Shown here piece after piece: positions 61,003-64,000 of a stretch of 64,000 bases of DNA. Position numbers and translations under genes: made by a program. This DNA is from Pseudomonas paraversuta (GTDB taxonomy: Bacteria; Pseudomonadota; Gammaproteobacteria; Pseudomonadales; Pseudomonadaceae). Location of the stretch: assembly GCF_904063065.1 (NCBI RefSeq), contig NZ_CAJFCL010000002.1:62001-126000 (forward strand), in the 5' to 3' direction. Within the stretch, counting starts at the first letter, position 1; each line of letters opens with the position of its first letter. Under the pieces are notes generated by a model. It saw only the letters and a program-made list of their open reading frames with translations, was not told where the DNA came from and made no database searches.

Positions 61003-62821
61003 CATCCAGGACGAATTGCAAAGCTCGATCGAGGCACACGGCATTATTGGCGACATGCGCACCGCGGCATTGGTCAATGACCAGGGCAGTGTGGATTTTT
61101 TCTGTTGGCCCGAGTTCGACAGTCCTGCCATCTTCTGCTCACTGCTGGACACCCCCCAGGCAGGGATTTTTCAACTGGCCCCGCAGATAGCCGATGCCCG
61201 CCGCGAGCAAATTTACCTCCCCGACACCAACGTTTTGCAGACCCGCTGGCTGGCGCCGCAAGCGGTGGTGGAAATTACCGATTTGCTGCCGGTCAGTGAC
61301 CACGATGATCAACTGCCGCTACTGATGCGCCGCGTGCGTGTGGTCAGCGGCAGCGCCACCTTTTTGCTGCGTTGCGCGGTTCGCCATGACTACGCCCGCG
61401 CGGCCACCAAAGCCCGTGCCGATGGTGAGGATGTGTGCTTCGACGCCGAGGGGCAGCCCGGTCTTCGACTGGCCTCCAGTGTTCCCTTGACGGTTGCGGA
61501 TCAAGCGGCCTGTAGCACGTTCACCCTGGCGGAGGGTGAAACGGCCGAGTTTGTACTGGGCGCAGTTGACGATGAGCGGGTGAAAGTGGACGCCAGCGAC
61601 CTGGCATTACAGCGCACCTTGCAATTCTGGCGGCAGTGGATCGCACAGTCGATCTATCGCGGACGCTGGCGGGAAATGATCAACCGCTCGGCCCTGACCC
61701 TCAAGCTGCTGACCTCGCGCAAGGAGGGCGCGATCATTGCGGCCGCCACCTTTGGCTTGCCGGAAACCCCGGGGGGCGAGCGTAACTGGGATTACCGCTA
61801 TACCTGGATTCGCGATGCGTCCTTCACGGTTTATGCCTTTATGCGCCTGGGCTTTGTCGATGAGGCCAATGGCTTTATGCGCTGGCTGCGTGGCCGGGTA
61901 GGGGAGTGCTGCGACCAGCCCCTGAAGCTGAACATCATGTACAGCATTGACGGCCGCAATGATTTGCCCGAGGTAGAGCTGAGCCACTTGTCCGGATACG
62001 GCGGCGCCAGGCCGGTGCGGATTGGCAACGGCGCATTTGATCAGGTGCAGCTGGATATTTTTGGTGAGCTGCTGGACGCGGTGTACCTGACCAACAAATA
62101 CGGCGAGGCCATCAGCCATGAGGGTTGGCAGCATGTGACCCGGATTGTCGATCACGTGTGCGTGACCTGGCAGGAGGAGGATGTGGGGATTTGGGAGATG
62201 CGCGGCGAGAAGCATCACTTTTTGCACTCCCGGCTGATGTGCTGGGTGGCGCTGGACCGTGCCATTCGCCTGGCCTCCAAGCGCTCGTTGCCTGCGCCGT
62301 TCTCCCGCTGGAACGAGACCCGGCAAGAGATTCACACTGACATCTGGCAGAACTTCTGGAATGCCGAGCGCGGCCATTTTGTCCAGTACAAGGGCGGCAC
62401 GGCGCTGGATGGTTCGATGTTGTTGATGCCGCTGGTGCGTTTTGTCGCAGCGAAAGATCCGGCCTGGCTGGCGACCCTTGCGGCCATTGAAAAGAGTCTG
62501 GTGCGTGATGGCATGGTTTATCGCTATCGCAATGACGACAGTGGCCTGGATGGCCTGCAAGGCACAGAAGGTGCGTTTGCCGCCTGTTCCTTCTGGTACG
62601 TGGAATGCCTGGCCAGGGCCGGACAGGTGGAAAAGGCGCATCTGGAATTTGAACAGTTATTGCGTTACGCCAACCCGCTGGGGCTGTATGCCGAAGAGTT
62701 CGACCTTTATGCCAGGCATTTGGGCAATACCCCGCAAGCCTTGACCCATTTGGCGTTGATCAGCGCGGCGAGCTTTCTGGACCGAAAGCTCGACCACCAA
62801 AAGCCCCAGTGGCAGCCCTGA
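60995..62821 (+). CDS. Glycoside hydrolase family 15 protein (glucoamylase/trehalase-like)
   Basis: A 608-residue GH15-type enzyme, no signal peptide, so cytoplasmic. An N-terminal beta-domain (about 1-215) leads to the (alpha/alpha)6 barrel with ERNWDYRYTWIRDASF, the general-acid region EEDVGIWEMRGEKHHF and the general-base region GTEGAFAACSFWYVE. Bacterial relatives hydrolyse trehalose or alpha-glucosides, releasing glucose, which would suit the overlapping glucose dehydrogenase-like gene. The ATG at 60995 follows GGAG by 10 bases; a GTG at 60989 is possible. Confidence 0.88.
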   Translation: MVNIQDELQSSIEAHGIIGDMRTAALVNDQGSVDFFCWPEFDSPAIFCSLLDTPQAGIFQLAPQIADARREQIYLPDTNVLQTRWLAPQAVVEITDLLPVSDHDDQLPLLMRRVRVVSGSATFLLRCAVRHDYARAATKARADGEDVCFDAEGQPGLRLASSVPLTVADQAACSTFTLAEGETAEFVLGAVDDERVKVDASDLALQRTLQFWRQWIAQSIYRGRWREMINRSALTLKLLTSRKEGAIIAAATFGLPETPGGERNWDYRYTWIRDASFTVYAFMRLGFVDEANGFMRWLRGRVGECCDQPLKLNIMYSIDGRNDLPEVELSHLSGYGGARPVRIGNGAFDQVQLDIFGELLDAVYLTNKYGEAISHEGWQHVTRIVDHVCVTWQEEDVGIWEMRGEKHHFLHSRLMCWVALDRAIRLASKRSLPAPFSRWNETRQEIHTDIWQNFWNAERGHFVQYKGGTALDGSMLLMPLVRFVAAKDPAWLATLAAIEKSLVRDGMVYRYRNDDSGLDGLQGTEGAFAACSFWYVECLARAGQVEKAHLEFEQLLRYANPLGLYAEEFDLYARHLGNTPQALTHLALISAASFLDRKLDHQKPQWQP

Positions 62822-62835
62822 TCCACCCCTGACCC

Positions 62836-62903
62836 TGTAGGAGCGAGCTTGCCTCGCGAGCTCTGCGTCTTGAAAAGCTCGCGAGGCAAGCTCGCTCCTA
62901 CAG
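62836..62903. repeat. REP doublet
   Basis: TGTAGGAGCGAGCTTGCCTC and its complement around a short loop, between the convergent GH15 and receptor genes. Confidence 0.9.
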
Positions 62904-62931
62904 GGTTACGGCCCGCGCTGCACCCAATACC

Positions 62932-62960
62932 TGTGGGAGCTGGCTTGCCAGCGATGCGGG
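62932..62960. repeat. Single REP arm of a second type
   Basis: TGTGGGAGCTGGCTTGCCAGCGAT resembles the first arm of the large array units at 20.8 kb. It lies 9 bp before the receptor stop codon. Confidence 0.7.
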
Positions 62961-62968
62961 GCCGGCTT

Positions 62969-64000
62969 TTAGAAGATGTATTTGCTGGTCAGCATCAGGC
63001 TGCGCGGCTCGCCGTAGTAGGTGGTGCTGAAGTTGCCCAGGCCCGACAGGTATTTCTTGTCGAACAGGTTGTTGGCGTTGAGGTTGAAGCTCAGGTGATC
63101 GCTGTACTCGTAGCGGGTCATCAGGTTGACCAGCGCGTAACTGTGCTGCTCGATGATGTCGTAGTCACCCTTGGCATCGTTGTAGATCTTGCCGTAGAAC
63201 GGGCTCTGCCAGTTGACACCACCGCCCACGATAACTTTGTTCAACACCCCCGGCAGGCGGTAGGTGGTAAATACCCGCGCCACGTTTTCAGGCTTGGTGG
63301 TTTCCAGCGGGTAGCCATACAGACGACCGCCATCTGCGGTTTTGGTCTGGGCGTAGGTGTAACCGGCCATCAGGTTCCAGTCCGGCATCAGTTCACCGGC
63401 CAGCTCGAATTCGATGCCTTTGGTGGTCGCTCCGTCGACGGACTCATAGTAGGTCTGGTTGGCAGCGTCGATGCCTGCATAGACGGCCAGGTTTTTCTGC
63501 TCGGTGCGGAACACCGCGGCACTGGCATTCAGGCGGCCGTCGAAGTATTCACCCTTCAAACCGATTTCATAACTGTTGCCTTCGGTGGGCGCCAGGGTTG
63601 TGCCGGACTTGCTGCGCTCGGTGACCGGTTTGTAAATCGAGGTGTAGCTGGCGTACGCCGAGTAGGTGTCGTTCAGGTCATACACCACGCCAGCGTAGGG
63701 CGTGACTTTGCCGTGCTGTTTGGAGGTGGTCTTGTTGTCGCTGAAGGTGGGGGTTTGCACGTAGTACGTGCGCGTGTCGTTGTACTGGAAGTCGCTCACG
63801 CGGCTGCCGAGAATCAGCGACAGGTCGTCGGTCGGCCTGAAGCGCGCAGCGAGGTAAGCACTGTTCTGGTTTTCGTTGGTCTGGTATTTGCCGTTTTTCG
63901 GGAAGTAGGGTTTCGGGTAATCACCCTTCCAGTCAAAGATGCTGCCGGGGACCTTGCCGATTTCACTGGCATCAAAGGTTGCCCCGGTTTGGCGGGAGGT
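62969..64000 (-). CDS. TonB-dependent siderophore receptor, C-terminal part (cut by window edge)
   Basis: The last 343 residues of a TonB receptor barrel are visible in one frame open to the window edge. It includes YLAARFRPTDDLSLILGSRVSDFQY, GVVYDLNDTYSAYASYTSIYKPVTERS, GNSYEIGLKGEYFDGRLNASAAVF, and the terminal LNANNLFDKKYLSGLGNFSTTYYGEPRS ending in YIF. The pattern matches FpvA-like (ferripyoverdine-type) receptors. Its N-terminal domains and start are outside the window, so signalling ability cannot be judged. Confidence 0.92.
   Translation of the reverse strand, partial: TSRQTGATFDASEIGKVPGSIFDWKGDYPKPYFPKNGKYQTNENQNSAYLAARFRPTDDLSLILGSRVSDFQYNDTRTYYVQTPTFSDNKTTSKQHGKVTPYAGVVYDLNDTYSAYASYTSIYKPVTERSKSGTTLAPTEGNSYEIGLKGEYFDGRLNASAAVFRTEQKNLAVYAGIDAANQTYYESVDGATTKGIEFELAGELMPDWNLMAGYTYAQTKTADGGRLYGYPLETTKPENVARVFTTYRLPGVLNKVIVGGGVNWQSPFYGKIYNDAKGDYDIIEQHSYALVNLMTRYEYSDHLSFNLNANNLFDKKYLSGLGNFSTTYYGEPRSLMLTSKYIF

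Overview
The window is chromosomal DNA from a Pseudomonas, most likely of the P. fluorescens lineage. The evidence is high GC, the neighbouring order uvrB / aromatic aminotransferase / tRNA-Asn, hcnABC, a ydiJ-type oxidoreductase, an FecI-FecR-receptor set, and many Pseudomonas-type REP palindromes between genes. No phage, transposase or integrase gene was seen.

Layout. 0-7 kb: a truncated LysR gene divergent from an MDR oxidoreductase, a YbjJ-like MFS exporter divergent from a RidA-family protein, uvrB, an aromatic aminotransferase and tRNA-Asn with a terminator. 7-16.5 kb: ydiJ with a divergent LysR gene, then a polyol/inositol-type operon (substrate-binding protein, TIM-barrel isomerase, Gfo/Idh/MocA dehydrogenase) facing a sigma-54 activator; a near-consensus -24/-12 promoter lies between them. 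16.5-29 kb: a hybrid histidine kinase, a dienelactone hydrolase-like protein, a tandem REP array of about 1.4 kb, mqo, a CAP-domain protein, GNAT and UPF0149 proteins, and a divergent pair of dehydratase and MocR regulator. 30-31.7 kb: a lower-GC island of small unrecognised ORFs. 31.7-35 kb: a lipoprotein, a RES/Xre toxin-antitoxin pair, a DUF1615 lipoprotein and an FKBP. 35-40 kb: a Fur-type iron uptake operon (FepA/PfeA-like receptor, DUF3649, PepSY, DUF3325). 40-42.3 kb: a polar amino acid ABC importer without an ATPase gene. 42.5-50.3 kb: a two-component system, a DHA2 exporter with divergent LysR gene, a MHYT-GGDEF-EAL protein and an SDR. 50.5-54.5 kb: an FecI-FecR-TonB receptor signalling set. 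54.6-64 kb: an AGE epimerase, a LysR gene divergent from hcnABC, an SDR (glucose dehydrogenase-like) overlapping a GH15 enzyme, and the C-terminal part of a third TonB receptor.

Themes. Iron acquisition is prominent, with three TonB receptors and two candidate Fur sites. hcnABC carries an ANR-like box and a perfect Rsm (CANGGAYG) motif over the hcnA start codon, which fits anaerobic and GacA/Rsm control of cyanide. The most unusual DNA is the REP array: 15 full units plus a truncated one at 89-90 bp spacing, with a block of about five units duplicated in tandem at a period of 449 bp. The most interesting candidate system is the sigma-54 controlled polyol operon. No clearly novel defence or mobile system was recognised. 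The small-ORF island at 30.2-31.3 kb is the least explained stretch.
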